Below, in pieces: positions 50,993-61,179 of a DNA stretch of 64,000 nucleotides. Numbering within the stretch: position 1 is the stretch's first letter; every line of letters begins with the position of its first letter. The notes below the pieces were generated by a model that saw only the letters and a program-made list of their open reading frames with translations, was not told where the DNA came from and did no database searches. Position numbers and translations under genes: made by a program. Origin of the DNA: Bacteroidota bacterium (GTDB lineage Bacteria > Bacteroidota > Rhodothermia > Rhodothermales > Bin80); contig JAPOTS010000043.1 in assembly GCA_026709065.1 (NCBI GenBank), positions 1 through 64,000 on the forward strand, read 5' to 3'.

Positions 50993-51078
50993 TGGCGCTT
51001 GAGGCAGTCTAGATTTTTCTCATAGATTGATGTTAATTCAGCGGACAACCAAACAATTGCATCATTCACATCAGAGAA

Positions 51079-51957
51079 ATGGCATTTTCCATTGGTAAGT
51101 TGCAGCGTGCCTCCCAATGGCTTTCAGTCTTCATCATTTGCATTGGATTTGCCATGACAACTGTAGCCCAATCTGACTCTACTTGGAGCACAGAGGTTTA
51201 TGGGACAGTGTCGGTTTCGCAAGTTGGGTTTTGGCGTTGGTATGAGGGGGGCATTAGTTCGCTCGCACTTGGGACAAATCTTAGTGGCAAGGCGACAAAA
51301 ACATCAAGAGACGTTCAACAAGAGTATGAAGCCCGCCTCACGTTTGGAGTCGTTAAACAAGATGGAATTGAGTTACGCAAATCAGATGACCTAATTCAAC
51401 TCCAAGGTGCATTCAAATTTTCGGAGATCTCTGTCTTTGGCGAACTAAACCCCGCTCTGTCTGTGGATATTCGGTCTCAATTTGCAAAAGGGTATCAGTA
51501 CGATGAAAAAGATCTCACCAAAAAAGGCATACGGATTTCAGGATTTTTATCACCTGCAATTGTAACGCAGACAATTGCCCTGAATTATCCAGCAAAGAGT
51601 TGGCTTAATATACGCTTAGGGATGGCAGCGAAACAGACGATTGTGACAATTAAGGATCTGCGTAGTCGCTACAAGGTCTCTCAGGATCAAATTATTCGTT
51701 GGCAGGTCGGATCCGCTGGGCATATCAACTTTGAGCGGACAATTTTTACCAATGTTCATTTGAAATCAATCTTGACTCTCTTTCTTGCTTTTAATCAGCA
51801 ATCACCCGATTCAATCTGGGAAACATTCTTAACTATGAAAGTGAATTCATGGCTTCAGGTCAACGCAGAGTATACTGCCCTATATGATAGAGATTTGGCC
51901 ACCTATGTTCAACAAAAACAACTGTTAACATTAGGTGTTTCATTCAAGGTTCTTTAG
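51079..51957 (+). CDS. DUF3078-family outer-membrane protein
   Basis: 292 aa with a signal peptide (about 1-30, ending TTVAQ). The body has WRWYEGGISSLALGTNLSG, RLTFGVVKQDG and ELRKSDDLIQLQGAF, typical of DUF3078 proteins, which are predicted beta-barrels found in Bacteroidota. The role is unknown. It may be read from the atpDC transcript, since only 86 bases separate them. It ends 14 bases inside the convergent MFS gene. Confidence 0.8.
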   Translation: MAFSIGKLQRASQWLSVFIICIGFAMTTVAQSDSTWSTEVYGTVSVSQVGFWRWYEGGISSLALGTNLSGKATKTSRDVQQEYEARLTFGVVKQDGIELRKSDDLIQLQGAFKFSEISVFGELNPALSVDIRSQFAKGYQYDEKDLTKKGIRISGFLSPAIVTQTIALNYPAKSWLNIRLGMAAKQTIVTIKDLRSRYKVSQDQIIRWQVGSAGHINFERTIFTNVHLKSILTLFLAFNQQSPDSIWETFLTMKVNSWLQVNAEYTALYDRDLATYVQQKQLLTLGVSFKVL

Positions 51958-53251
51958 GTTCAGGGAGTAGTTTCCAGACGCATCCTGCCATTAGGATAAT
52001 GGCGATGGCACTTGCTATCACATTCAATTCAAAACCCGATGTTTCATAAATCCACCCAGAAATAGCAATGGAAATCCCCAACCCGCATTGCCCGCCTGCA
52101 ATTACTAATCCCATTAATGAACCGCGCTGAGCATCTGAAGTGAGCGTCGTTAACAACGCCATGATCGGACCCGTGCGCAGCGACCCCAATAGCAGTATTA
52201 CAGCGGTGATCATGGTAGCACTCATCAGCCCCTTTGCCCAATAGATGAGCAAGGGAAATACGGACACCATTGCAATTGATGCAATGATGATGATCGGTTT
52301 ACGGGCGGAGCGATCCGAAATCATTCCGCCAGAGATCGTTCCAGTAACGATTCCAATTCCACTAATGACAAACAAAAATGCGAGTTGTTGCACGGAAATT
52401 CCTAAATCTTCCTCTAACCATTTTGGAAAAAAGAATATAAAAAAGCCAATGCTTGCGAATAGAAGAAAATACACAAGAATTCCAGCCAATGGATGAGATT
52501 TCTTCAATAACTCACGATAAGTCATCAATGCTTTGGGAATTGATAGCAGAGTTTGATTTGAAGGCTTTCTCGTCTCAGGTAAAAATCTCCACGCCATAAA
52601 GCATGCAACGGCCATCAGCCCCCCAAAAATGATAAATGGAGATTGAAATCCAAATGTGTCTGCGATTAATATTCCGCCGGGTGTCCCAATAATCAATCCG
52701 CATGCAACTCCAGTCATGATTAAACCAGTTGCTCTCCCACGTTGATTATAGGGGAAATAATCTCCAACGAACGCAATCATGCTTCCACTGTAAGCCCCAG
52801 CAGCTATGCCTGTCAGAGAACGGACAATGAGTAAGGATTCATAATAATAGACTGCTCCATGAAGTAACAGTACAAATGCAATCAGGGCTGTGCCTGCGAT
52901 AAGGACTTTACGTCTCCCAATTCGGTCAGAAATCGGGCCAACGATCAAGGTAGAGATTGCCAGTGAGATGGAATAAGCCGTTCCCAATAAACCCAGTGCA
53001 AAATCTGACGGATCATTTTGATTGAGTAATTCATTCTGAATGAGGGGTAACAAAGGGGCAACAATAAACAGTTGACAACTTACGATAAATGCGGTCAACC
53101 ATAGGGGGGCAATAATAAAAAATGCATGTCGATGGTTCACCTGAGAGGATGTTACAGACAACAATTCTTCTTTAATGGTTTGAGATTTTACAAGAGAATT
53201 TAAATAAAACTGTGACAAGGTGCTTGGGTTTATCTGAATTGATTGATTCAA
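51944..53251 (-). CDS. MFS transporter, 12 helices
   Basis: 435 aa. Twelve hydrophobic helices follow a 45-residue cytoplasmic N-terminus. The loop 2-3 signature GPISDRIGRRKVLI and its repeat in the second half (GGMISDRSARKPIII) are typical of drug/H+ antiporter or sugar-type MFS proteins. The substrate cannot be told. It overlaps the tail of the DUF3078 gene by 14 bases. The long 5' region holds a terminator-like hairpin 250 bases before the start. Confidence 0.85.
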   Translation of the reverse strand: MNQSIQINPSTLSQFYLNSLVKSQTIKEELLSVTSSQVNHRHAFFIIAPLWLTAFIVSCQLFIVAPLLPLIQNELLNQNDPSDFALGLLGTAYSISLAISTLIVGPISDRIGRRKVLIAGTALIAFVLLLHGAVYYYESLLIVRSLTGIAAGAYSGSMIAFVGDYFPYNQRGRATGLIMTGVACGLIIGTPGGILIADTFGFQSPFIIFGGLMAVACFMAWRFLPETRKPSNQTLLSIPKALMTYRELLKKSHPLAGILVYFLLFASIGFFIFFFPKWLEEDLGISVQQLAFLFVISGIGIVTGTISGGMISDRSARKPIIIIASIAMVSVFPLLIYWAKGLMSATMITAVILLLGSLRTGPIMALLTTLTSDAQRGSLMGLVIAGGQCGLGISIAISGWIYETSGFELNVIASAIAIILMAGCVWKLLPEPKEP

Positions 53252-54219
53252 TAGGAAGTGATCTTCAGCATATTTCCCACTATTGAGTGCAGGATACGTT
53301 ACCTTCAGCCGAAGTTCTTCTGATCATTCAGCATCTGCGCAATACCGATTTGCCCTTCGGAGGGTTTGATCTCTTGGTTGAGTCGAACATGTTTAGGCAA
53401 TGCTTGATCATGAACCCAACACAATTGATTAAAGATCTATTGGGTCCTTTATGGAGTCTATGGAATTGATGAATACGGGATACATCATTGAATGAGCTAA
53501 CAAAAAAAACCTCACCCCACGATAGGCGCGAGGCGAGGTTAACCAAACCCTCGAAAATGAAAACAGTTAGTTAATTCAATGCTAAACCAATTGTTCCAAT
53601 TCAAAGAATTTTTGCACCGAACGCAAGTGGGTAGATCAGGTGAGATGGGAAATACTGGGGATTTATTCTTTAATAATGGATTGTGTTTGATGAAATTTAT
53701 ATCTACCATCTATCTTTGATGCAGGATAATTGAGAAAATTTACTAAGAATTTGTTAAGATTAGAATTATGGTTAAATTTCGCTCGGTTATGCCTATATCT
53801 GTAGTGCTTCGTTACCAAATATACACCGGAGCGAGACTTTGACCGTATGGACTAAGAACGAATTCATGATTCAGTCACTTTAATAACATGCTCAGGAGCC
53901 ACTGTGAATTGCTTCGCAAGTCCCAGGGTCTTGAAGTTTCTCTATGTACATTTCTCAACATGCACCAATGGATTTGGGTTCTATAGTTGGTAAGCAAGGT
54001 TCACATGGCAGGACAGATCAATGTTCTCCAGTTATGGGATTTCACTGTGGAATCAGTTGAGTCTGATCTAAGAATTACTGCGATATTGACAAATCATTAT
54101 CTGATTCTCGTTCATGGATTTTACCATTTTTCAGCGGAGTAAACCACAAGGTGATCATAACGAAAACCGCTCCGCTTTCATCATCCCACTGATGTAGGGG
54201 GGCAGAGATACATATTAGA
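53252..54219. other. Long gene-free region, 968 bases
   Basis: No credible gene on either strand. The short frame at 53287-53469 and its antisense partner overlap each other and lack family features. The one clear structure is the hairpin at 53508-53540. Confidence 0.5.
53502..53540 (-). terminator. Rho-independent-type hairpin upstream of the MFS gene
   Basis: The arms AACCTCACC (53508-53516) and GGCGAGGTT (53532-53540) pair at eight of nine positions. On the minus strand the stem is followed by eight T (A8 at 53502-53509 on the plus strand). No minus-strand gene lies to its right within 670 bases. It could therefore end a small RNA or act as an attenuator in the MFS leader. Confidence 0.7.
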
Positions 54220-55956
54220 ATGGAATGGAAAGAGCGTACGATTCACGATCCAACAATCATAGAATCACTCAGCAATGAGTTGAACTCACTTCCTGAGTCT
54301 CTCACTCGGGTCTTGATACTTCGTGGAATCAATTCGTTTGAAACCGCTCGTAAGTACTTTCGTGAAACCGCACAAGAGTTACTTGATCCCCACATGTTGG
54401 CGGATATTGATCTAGCCGCACAACGAATTGTACAGGCGATTAACGAAAGGGAGCGGGTGCTAGTCTACGGTGATTTTGATGCTGATGGTGTGACATCTAC
54501 AGCGATACTATTGAAATTTTTGCAATCTCACGGAGTTGAAACCGAATATTATATTCCTCATCGTCAGGAAGAAAATCATGGGTTTCATGAAAGCGGGGTC
54601 AATCATGCCCAAGCAACAAAATGCTCACTAATTATTGTTGTAGACTGTGGGACTAATGATGAGCAAACGGCTGAATTAGTCAAGCAATTAGGAATCAATC
54701 TAATTATCTGTGACCATCATGAAAATGATGGTTCGGAGCCAGTGTGTCATGCTCATGTCAATCCAAATCAGGCGCGATGCGCCTATCCGAATAAAGAAAT
54801 CTCTGCATGTGCATTGGCGTTCAAAATCATCCAAGTGACCTTAGAAACCTTGGGAAAACCCATTGAAATCGCTGATCAATATCTTGATTTAGTCGCCATT
54901 TCTACGGTTTGTGACATTATGCCACTCGTGGGAGAAAACAGGATTTTAGTCCGTGAGGGACTCCAGGTGCTCTCTTCATCCAATCATCCCGCCATAAAAG
55001 CATTAATTGCGTGCTCAAAAAACTTGAATCAAAAGTGCATTAAGGCATCTGATATCGGTATGCAGCTTGGCCCAAGACTCAATGCAGCAGGTCGGATGTC
55101 GCATGCTCAAGAAGCCTTACATCTATTAATGGCCGACATTGATGCAGACGCACATGATCTCGCTCAGCGGCTTGATGCGCTTAATAATGCACGAAGGGCA
55201 GAAGGAGCAAAATTGCGCCCGAAAGCCAAAAAACTTGCTACAGTTCAACTCTCGGGTCAGTATACTAACGCACTCGTACTTCATCATCCTGAGTGGCATC
55301 CAGGGATTCTTGGTATGGCCGCGTCTAAAATTGTTGAGGAATTTCGGGTTCCAACTGTCATCTTAACCGATGTTCCAAATTCTGACGGATCTCAAATTTT
55401 CGGTAGTGCTCGCACATTTGGTGAAATTCATATACTCAACGCCCTTACGTCCTGTCAGGATGTACTCATTCGCTTTGGCGGGCATGCAAAAGCGGCTGGA
55501 CTTACCTTAAATAAAGAAGACCTTCCATTATTTAAGGAGTCTCTGAATGCAGAAGTTTCCAAACAATCAGGAGATCAAACAATTGCCCCCCTGCTTGAGT
55601 ATGATGCAGAACTGAAACTGGCAGACATTCCAGGGAAATTTCAACGTGTCCTCAACTTATGCGAACCATTTGGCAAGTCTAATGAATCTCCCCTGTTTAT
55701 GATTGAAAATTTGCTCCCTACTTCGGTTAAATTATTATCCTCTGGTCAGCACCTCAAAATGGATGTTCAGAGCACTGATAATACAATCAAGATCAATGCG
55801 ATTGGTTTTGGGATGGCAAGCCACTATCAAACTGTTGAAGATGCTCGTATCCAAAAAACAACTGTGGACATTCTGTGTCATGTGGAAGAGAATTATTGGA
55901 AAGGAAAAACAAATACACAACTCCGCTTTATTGCATTACGCGCGCATCCAAACTAA
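54220..55956 (+). CDS. recJ: Single-strand exonuclease RecJ
   Basis: 5'-3' single-strand DNA exonuclease of recombination and mismatch repair, DHH family, 578 aa. Metal-binding motifs are YGDFDADG (D85, D87, D89), VVDCGTND (D142) and CDHHENDG (D165, H166, H167). The DHHA1 part has RFGGHAKAAGLTL. A C-terminal OB-like region follows. The stop shares one base with the next start, so it is coupled to the M14 peptidase gene. Confidence 0.93.
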   Translation: MEWKERTIHDPTIIESLSNELNSLPESLTRVLILRGINSFETARKYFRETAQELLDPHMLADIDLAAQRIVQAINERERVLVYGDFDADGVTSTAILLKFLQSHGVETEYYIPHRQEENHGFHESGVNHAQATKCSLIIVVDCGTNDEQTAELVKQLGINLIICDHHENDGSEPVCHAHVNPNQARCAYPNKEISACALAFKIIQVTLETLGKPIEIADQYLDLVAISTVCDIMPLVGENRILVREGLQVLSSSNHPAIKALIACSKNLNQKCIKASDIGMQLGPRLNAAGRMSHAQEALHLLMADIDADAHDLAQRLDALNNARRAEGAKLRPKAKKLATVQLSGQYTNALVLHHPEWHPGILGMAASKIVEEFRVPTVILTDVPNSDGSQIFGSARTFGEIHILNALTSCQDVLIRFGGHAKAAGLTLNKEDLPLFKESLNAEVSKQSGDQTIAPLLEYDAELKLADIPGKFQRVLNLCEPFGKSNESPLFMIENLLPTSVKLLSSGQHLKMDVQSTDNTIKINAIGFGMASHYQTVEDARIQKTTVDILCHVEENYWKGKTNTQLRFIALRAHPN

Positions 55957-58475
55957 TGACTCAATTTCTAATTTCGCTATTTCTGTCCGTGTTGGTGGCC
56001 TATTCTGCTTCGGCTCAACTTTTGAGTCCAGCAGAATTTTTAGGCTATGAGCTAGGCGAACAATTTACGCCTCATCACCGCGTCAATGACTACGCACTGC
56101 ATGTCGCTGAGTCATCCTCAAATGTAATGCGTGTGGAATATGGTCATACGTATCAAGGGAGAGTGTTACAATATTTAATCATCTCTTCTGATGAAAACAT
56201 GTCTAGACTTGAAGAAATTCGCACTGCAAACCTGCATCGCGCCCAGTTAGCAGATGGTTCAGCGAGTGACGATCCTCCAGTTGCCATTGTATGGCTGAGC
56301 TACAACGTTCATGGAAATGAGTCCGTTGGGACTGAGGTTGCATTAAAGGTTCTTTATACTTTGGCATCTGAAAAAAACCAGCAAATTTCTGAATGGCTTG
56401 CCAATACAGTCGTGATTATTGACCCATGCCTCAATCCTGACGGCCGAGATCGATATATTAATTTTTATCGTCAGACTCGCGGTCGAAAACAAAACGTTCT
56501 TCCAGAAGCCCGCGAACATTCGGAGCCTTGGCCGGGGGGCAGAACCAACCATTACTACTTTGATCTTAATAGAGATTGGGCATGGGGGACTCAAATTGAG
56601 ACGCGTCAGCGGTTGCCACATTATAACCGTTGGATGCCCCATATTCATGTGGATTTTCATGAACAAGGAGTCAACAGCCCATATTTTTTCCCTCCTGCTG
56701 CGATCCCATTCCATAAATATATCACATCTTGGCAACGTGACCTTCAGAAATTGATTGGTACTAACCATGCAAAATATTTTGATGCTGAGGGATGGCTATT
56801 TTTTACCAGACAGGTTTTTGATCTCTTTTACCCTGGATATGGAGATACTTGGCCCATGTTTAATGGGGCTCTTGGAATGACCTATGAACAGGGTGGATCT
56901 GGGCGCGCAGGATTAGGGATATTGACGGCCGAAGGGGACACATTGACCCTGAAAGATCGAATTGATCATCACTATACCACTAGCTTATCTACAATTGAAG
57001 TTGCTCACATACATAAAGATCAGATTATCAGTGAGTTCACGAAGTTTTTTCAAGATGCATCCGAGGTCCCCACTGGGAATCATACAACTTATATGGTCAG
57101 ATATCACGGGCAGCACGATCAAGTGAAGATACTTTCAGAGCATCTTGATTTACTTGGAATTCAATATGGATATGCTATAGAACCATCAACACAAACTGGA
57201 TTTTCTTATCAGACTCGTCGTCGTCAGCCCATAGAGGTTTTTCAAGGTGATCTCATCATCCCTGCCGCTCAACCCAAAGGGGTACTCGCCAGTGTTCTTT
57301 TTGAACCTGAGCCCGAGTTAGAGGACTCCTTGACCTATGACATTACTGCGTGGGCACTCCCTTATGTCTATGGTGTAGATTCCTATGCGTTTGATTCTCA
57401 GATTGACTGGGGACAAAAGATACCGACGAAGCAAGGGTTTGATCAAGTCAATAACCCCGTGGCATTCATTGCGGAGTGGAAAAGTTTTGAAGATGCACGT
57501 TTTCTTGCTGACTTGTTACGTTCAGGAGTCAAAGCCCGTTACACGGAAATTCCAATCAAGATAAATGATCGGTCATACAATGAGGGCGCATTGATAATGA
57601 CACGCGAACAAAGGGGTGCTGATTTTGACTCGCTTGTCTTTCAGAGTGCTCGCCGTACTCGTCAGCAAGTTGATGCTCTCTCCACAACGTTTGTCACTGA
57701 AGGCGTAGACTTTGGATCTGGTGATGTCGTCTATATTCATCCTCCGCGTATTGCCATTGTATCAGGGCCATCAATCAATTCAAATGCTCTTGGACAGTTA
57801 TGGCATTTTTTTGATGAACAGCTTGAATATCCTGCAACCCTGATAGACCAAGATGACTTTAAAAATCTCCACCTTTATCGCTTTGATGTCATCATTTTGC
57901 CCTCTGGTAATTATGAGGATATACTGTCTCAGAGCAGACTTGATGATATTCAGGATTGGATCCGAGAGGGTGGACGATTGATAGCTATTGAACGAGCTAC
58001 TGCTTTTCTTGCAGGCAAAGATGGCTTTAAATTGGATGCCAAATCCAAATCCGATGAAAAGTCAGATTCATTGGAGACTGAGACGATCTTTTACGCCCAA
58101 CGTGCCCGTCATGCGATTTCAGAGGATATTCCAGGAGCAATCTTTCGTGTAATAATTGATACTACTCATCCGCTTGCTTTTGGGTATCAAGACAGTTATT
58201 ATGCATTGAAAGTGAGATCACAATCATTTGAGATGCTCAAAGATGGTTGGAATGTGGGGGTTTTAACCAACGCAGAGCCAGTCGCTGGTTTTGCAGGTGC
58301 TGAAACCCTTGCATCTTTGGAGAACTCGTTAGTCTTTGGGGTGGAGTCAATGGGTCAAGGTGAGGTGATTTATTTCATGGATAACCCCGTATACAGAGGT
58401 TTTTATTACCAGGGTAGACTATTGCTATCCAATGCTGTCTTTTTTGCTGGACAACGTAGCGTAGCAAGCTATTAG
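55956..58475 (+). CDS. Secreted M14-family zinc carboxypeptidase
   Basis: 839 aa from the ATG at 55956, which gives a clean signal peptide (MTQFLISLFLSVLVAYSASAQ). The open frame reaches back to 55875 inside recJ, but those residues precede the signal. The zinc ligands are in NVHGNESVGTEVAL (H, E) and HIHVDFHEQG (H). DPCLNPDGRDR and TNHYYFDLNRDWAWG carry the substrate-binding Asn/Arg. A C-terminal domain (about 600-839) has IAIVSGPSINSNAL and a GATase-like IILPSGNYEDIL segment. It overlaps recJ and is followed after four bases by a membrane-protein gene. Confidence 0.88.
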   Translation: MTQFLISLFLSVLVAYSASAQLLSPAEFLGYELGEQFTPHHRVNDYALHVAESSSNVMRVEYGHTYQGRVLQYLIISSDENMSRLEEIRTANLHRAQLADGSASDDPPVAIVWLSYNVHGNESVGTEVALKVLYTLASEKNQQISEWLANTVVIIDPCLNPDGRDRYINFYRQTRGRKQNVLPEAREHSEPWPGGRTNHYYFDLNRDWAWGTQIETRQRLPHYNRWMPHIHVDFHEQGVNSPYFFPPAAIPFHKYITSWQRDLQKLIGTNHAKYFDAEGWLFFTRQVFDLFYPGYGDTWPMFNGALGMTYEQGGSGRAGLGILTAEGDTLTLKDRIDHHYTTSLSTIEVAHIHKDQIISEFTKFFQDASEVPTGNHTTYMVRYHGQHDQVKILSEHLDLLGIQYGYAIEPSTQTGFSYQTRRRQPIEVFQGDLIIPAAQPKGVLASVLFEPEPELEDSLTYDITAWALPYVYGVDSYAFDSQIDWGQKIPTKQGFDQVNNPVAFIAEWKSFEDARFLADLLRSGVKARYTEIPIKINDRSYNEGALIMTREQRGADFDSLVFQSARRTRQQVDALSTTFVTEGVDFGSGDVVYIHPPRIAIVSGPSINSNALGQLWHFFDEQLEYPATLIDQDDFKNLHLYRFDVIILPSGNYEDILSQSRLDDIQDWIREGGRLIAIERATAFLAGKDGFKLDAKSKSDEKSDSLETETIFYAQRARHAISEDIPGAIFRVIIDTTHPLAFGYQDSYYALKVRSQSFEMLKDGWNVGVLTNAEPVAGFAGAETLASLENSLVFGVESMGQGEVIYFMDNPVYRGFYYQGRLLLSNAVFFAGQRSVASY

Positions 58476-58479
58476 TTAG

Positions 58480-60078
58480 ATGCTTCGCGGATGTGCCATT
58501 CTGTGTATTGGAGTGCTTATTTGTTCATGCATTCAGGGTGCACAGGGTCAGAAAACACCGCTCAGGGGTGTGGTATGGGATGCTTCAGATCCTCCTACGG
58601 TTGAGGATCTAATTGACATTCGCGAAGCTGGAGTGGAAGCACTCCAATTACCCATCTTAGAGGACATCTCTATCGTTCAAGCGGCAGATACGATGGGGAT
58701 CACATTATTTCAGGATTTGCCGGTTCTTCTATTACCGACTAGCCCTCTACTTGATACGCTTGAATATGCTAAGCGCCAACTCAGTCAAGCACAGTGGATG
58801 CATCTTTTATATCCATCTGCACATTATTATGGCGTTTCATCAAAGAGTGATACGAGCAACCCATTATCGTGTGAATACTTTGAGGCGTTAGCACAGTCTG
58901 CTCCCGATCTCACACTCTATTACACATCTGCATTTGTTGCAGAAGACAAGTGCTCTTCGCATGTGGACTTGGTTTTGATTGATACGCGCAGAACAACAGT
59001 TCCGACCGAGATCATTGATGAATGGCAAAGTTCTACGCCAATTGGATTTACGAGGTTTGGAAAAAAAGTTAATCCGGAATCTTATGGTTTATTTAATGAA
59101 TTTTCCCCTGAATCTCAGGGACGTTTTTTGGAAGATCATCTTCCAGACTTATTAGAGAGTGACTTAGAGGTCATTTTTATTTACAGATGGAAAGATGACT
59201 TAGAAGCTTCAATCCAATGGGGACTCATTGATCCGTCTGGACAGAAGCGCCCTGCCTATGAGGTTCTAAGGGGCATTTACACTGAAAGTCAGAATGTATT
59301 CACCTTTAATTTTGGAGAGCCTCCAGAGCAGAGTGTGCCATGGCCTTTACTGATGGGATGGATGTCAATATTTCTGACTCTATTAGTCTGTATTTGGTAT
59401 CGCAGATTTCCCGAAGTAATGATGAATTATGTGTTGAATAAGTACCCCCACCGAGAAACTCTCTATCGTGAGAGCGCTATTCTGGGAGGTGCTTCATTTG
59501 GATATGTGATTGCACAGGGTGTCTTAATTTCGGCAGTTGTTTTAATACTCATTGAGGCATTCAGAGACTTAGGAATGATTGAAGCCATCGCTATTCTATT
59601 GAGTCCTCAAATTATTGATCGTAGTGTCAGTTTGACCTCAAATCCATTTGTTCCAACCCTTGTTGTTAGTGCAATCTATTTTACGATGATTTTAGTATCC
59701 TCTATCTTAGGGGCATGGGGGGCACGTCAACCAGGCACTAGGGTTCCGGTTGAGCATTTTTTTGTGATTAATGTGATGAATAATACTCCCCTTGGATTGA
59801 TGCTTCCACTGGTATTAGTCTCGCCAGATCTCAATGATCAGCAAATGGATATCATGGGAGTTACGCTTGCATGTTCTTGGTTTCTGATTAGCATCTACTG
59901 CAATTTTCAAAGCACGCGGAATTTTGCATCTCTTGCGCGCAGCAGTCTTGCCAAAAGTGCAACGCTTGGCTTGTTTATTCTTCCGCTCCTTTTAATTCTA
60001 AGTGTGATCATACTATTGTGGGTCCCTTATACCAGAGAATATCTTGTATTCTGGTGGCACCTCAGTTTCAAATCTTAA
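58480..60078 (+). CDS. Membrane protein with periplasmic glycosidase-like domain
   Basis: 532 aa. A signal or lipobox-like start (LICSC, Cys17) leads into a soluble part (about 25-270). That part has VVWDASDPPTVEDLIDIREAG and SLMHLLYPSAHYYGV-like text, and ends FIYRWKDDLEASIQWGLID. It resembles the TIM-barrel parts of glycoside hydrolases, but I see no clear catalytic pair. About six to seven hydrophobic helices follow (290-525). I do not recognise the family. Position after the M14 gene suggests an envelope role in the same unit. Confidence 0.6.
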   Translation: MLRGCAILCIGVLICSCIQGAQGQKTPLRGVVWDASDPPTVEDLIDIREAGVEALQLPILEDISIVQAADTMGITLFQDLPVLLLPTSPLLDTLEYAKRQLSQAQWMHLLYPSAHYYGVSSKSDTSNPLSCEYFEALAQSAPDLTLYYTSAFVAEDKCSSHVDLVLIDTRRTTVPTEIIDEWQSSTPIGFTRFGKKVNPESYGLFNEFSPESQGRFLEDHLPDLLESDLEVIFIYRWKDDLEASIQWGLIDPSGQKRPAYEVLRGIYTESQNVFTFNFGEPPEQSVPWPLLMGWMSIFLTLLVCIWYRRFPEVMMNYVLNKYPHRETLYRESAILGGASFGYVIAQGVLISAVVLILIEAFRDLGMIEAIAILLSPQIIDRSVSLTSNPFVPTLVVSAIYFTMILVSSILGAWGARQPGTRVPVEHFFVINVMNNTPLGLMLPLVLVSPDLNDQQMDIMGVTLACSWFLISIYCNFQSTRNFASLARSSLAKSATLGLFILPLLLILSVIILLWVPYTREYLVFWWHLSFKS

Positions 60079-60631
60079 ATGTGAGGGTTCTACCACGAAT
60101 CGTGTGGGTAGAGGTCCAGACTATCACAGAAGAAGAGGATAACAACTCTGAAATTTTCAAATTTATTGTATCCTCTCCCAATAGTTTTGATCTCTTTGAT
60201 TTTTCCGTCATTTTCTCCGCTTTTTCCATTGGACTGTGGATAAATAATGCATTGTAGACTCGATACATAAACATCTACTGGATGTAGCCTTATATCTATT
60301 TCCACCACATTGAAATATAGCCAGCGAGATCCTAATGTAGTGAGTGAAGCAACAAGGATTCTATAAATGTATCGCGTATGAAAAAATAAATGTGGTGGAA
60401 CCAAAATCAATCGTTTCCTCACAAAACGTGATAGAACCAAACAAAGGAGAAGACACGCGAAAAGTTAAAGGCGAGTTTTCAATGGAAAGATAATCAATCA
60501 TAGGTCATGGAGCCCCAGAGAATCATGCAATTTCTGATGGTTTTCAAAGTTCATATCATTACATATTGGAACTTAGAAAATTCTTTATTGTACTAACGAT
60601 TTCGTTATTATAATACTCATTCGCCGACGGT
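60079..60631. other. Gene-free stretch, 553 bases
   Basis: AT-rich. The minus-strand 116-codon frame at 60090-60440 has no family features and lies over no conserved text, so I leave it out. Short repeats of GGTGGAACCAAA type occur near 60390-60440. Confidence 0.45.
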
Positions 60632-60817
60632 ATGATAGAGAAACCACTCTCAGAATACTCAGCGAAGGATTTGAACATTGCCTTACAATGGGCGAAAGAG
60701 GGAGCAGATTTTGACCACATCATAGATGATGTACCCGAAGCTGCGCAGGGATGGGCATGTGAACGGATTGAACTTGTGCGAGATATGTTTAAGGAACAGT
60801 GTGAGGTCTCTTATTAA
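60632..60817 (+). CDS. Small acidic hypothetical protein, 61 aa
   Basis: Protein-like text MIEKPLSEYSAKDLNIALQ continuing to a helical end with DMFKEQCEVSY. It is soluble, acidic and probably mostly helical. No family known. It stands alone between gene-free stretches. The start has no clear ribosome site, as for many genes here. Confidence 0.4.
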   Translation: MIEKPLSEYSAKDLNIALQWAKEGADFDHIIDDVPEAAQGWACERIELVRDMFKEQCEVSY

Positions 60818-61179
60818 TGGTTGGAGTATGGGTTTCCGTGAGCCTCGTCAATATCGCATGCAAAAACATACTAAAGACCCACTGATAGCACAGAGGGGAA
60901 TCCACCCGAGCGGTGAAATAAAGTCTATAAAGAATCGGATGTTATGTATTTCAACAACAAATGCTGCGAGATATCAATATAAAAATTTATAGTAAATTGG
61001 ATCATAGTATCCTTGAGACTTGATGACTATTGATATCCAAATTCCCAACTTGAAAGCCATCGAACAAGCGGTTTTTTCATTTCCCATTCTATAGGATCAT
61101 GTCTTGAGAACTTTCACGGGTGCTACGAACATCTGACTAAAGTCTATGTTCAAGTCAATTGAATTAACATCACCTATTT

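Noticed and set aside
55875-55955. Upstream start of the M14 peptidase inside recJ
   Set aside because: The signal peptide begins at the ATG at 55956, so the upstream codons are chance.
60090-60440. Minus-strand 116-codon frame
   Set aside because: No family features, low-complexity hydrophobic text and no start support; it overlaps another frame.
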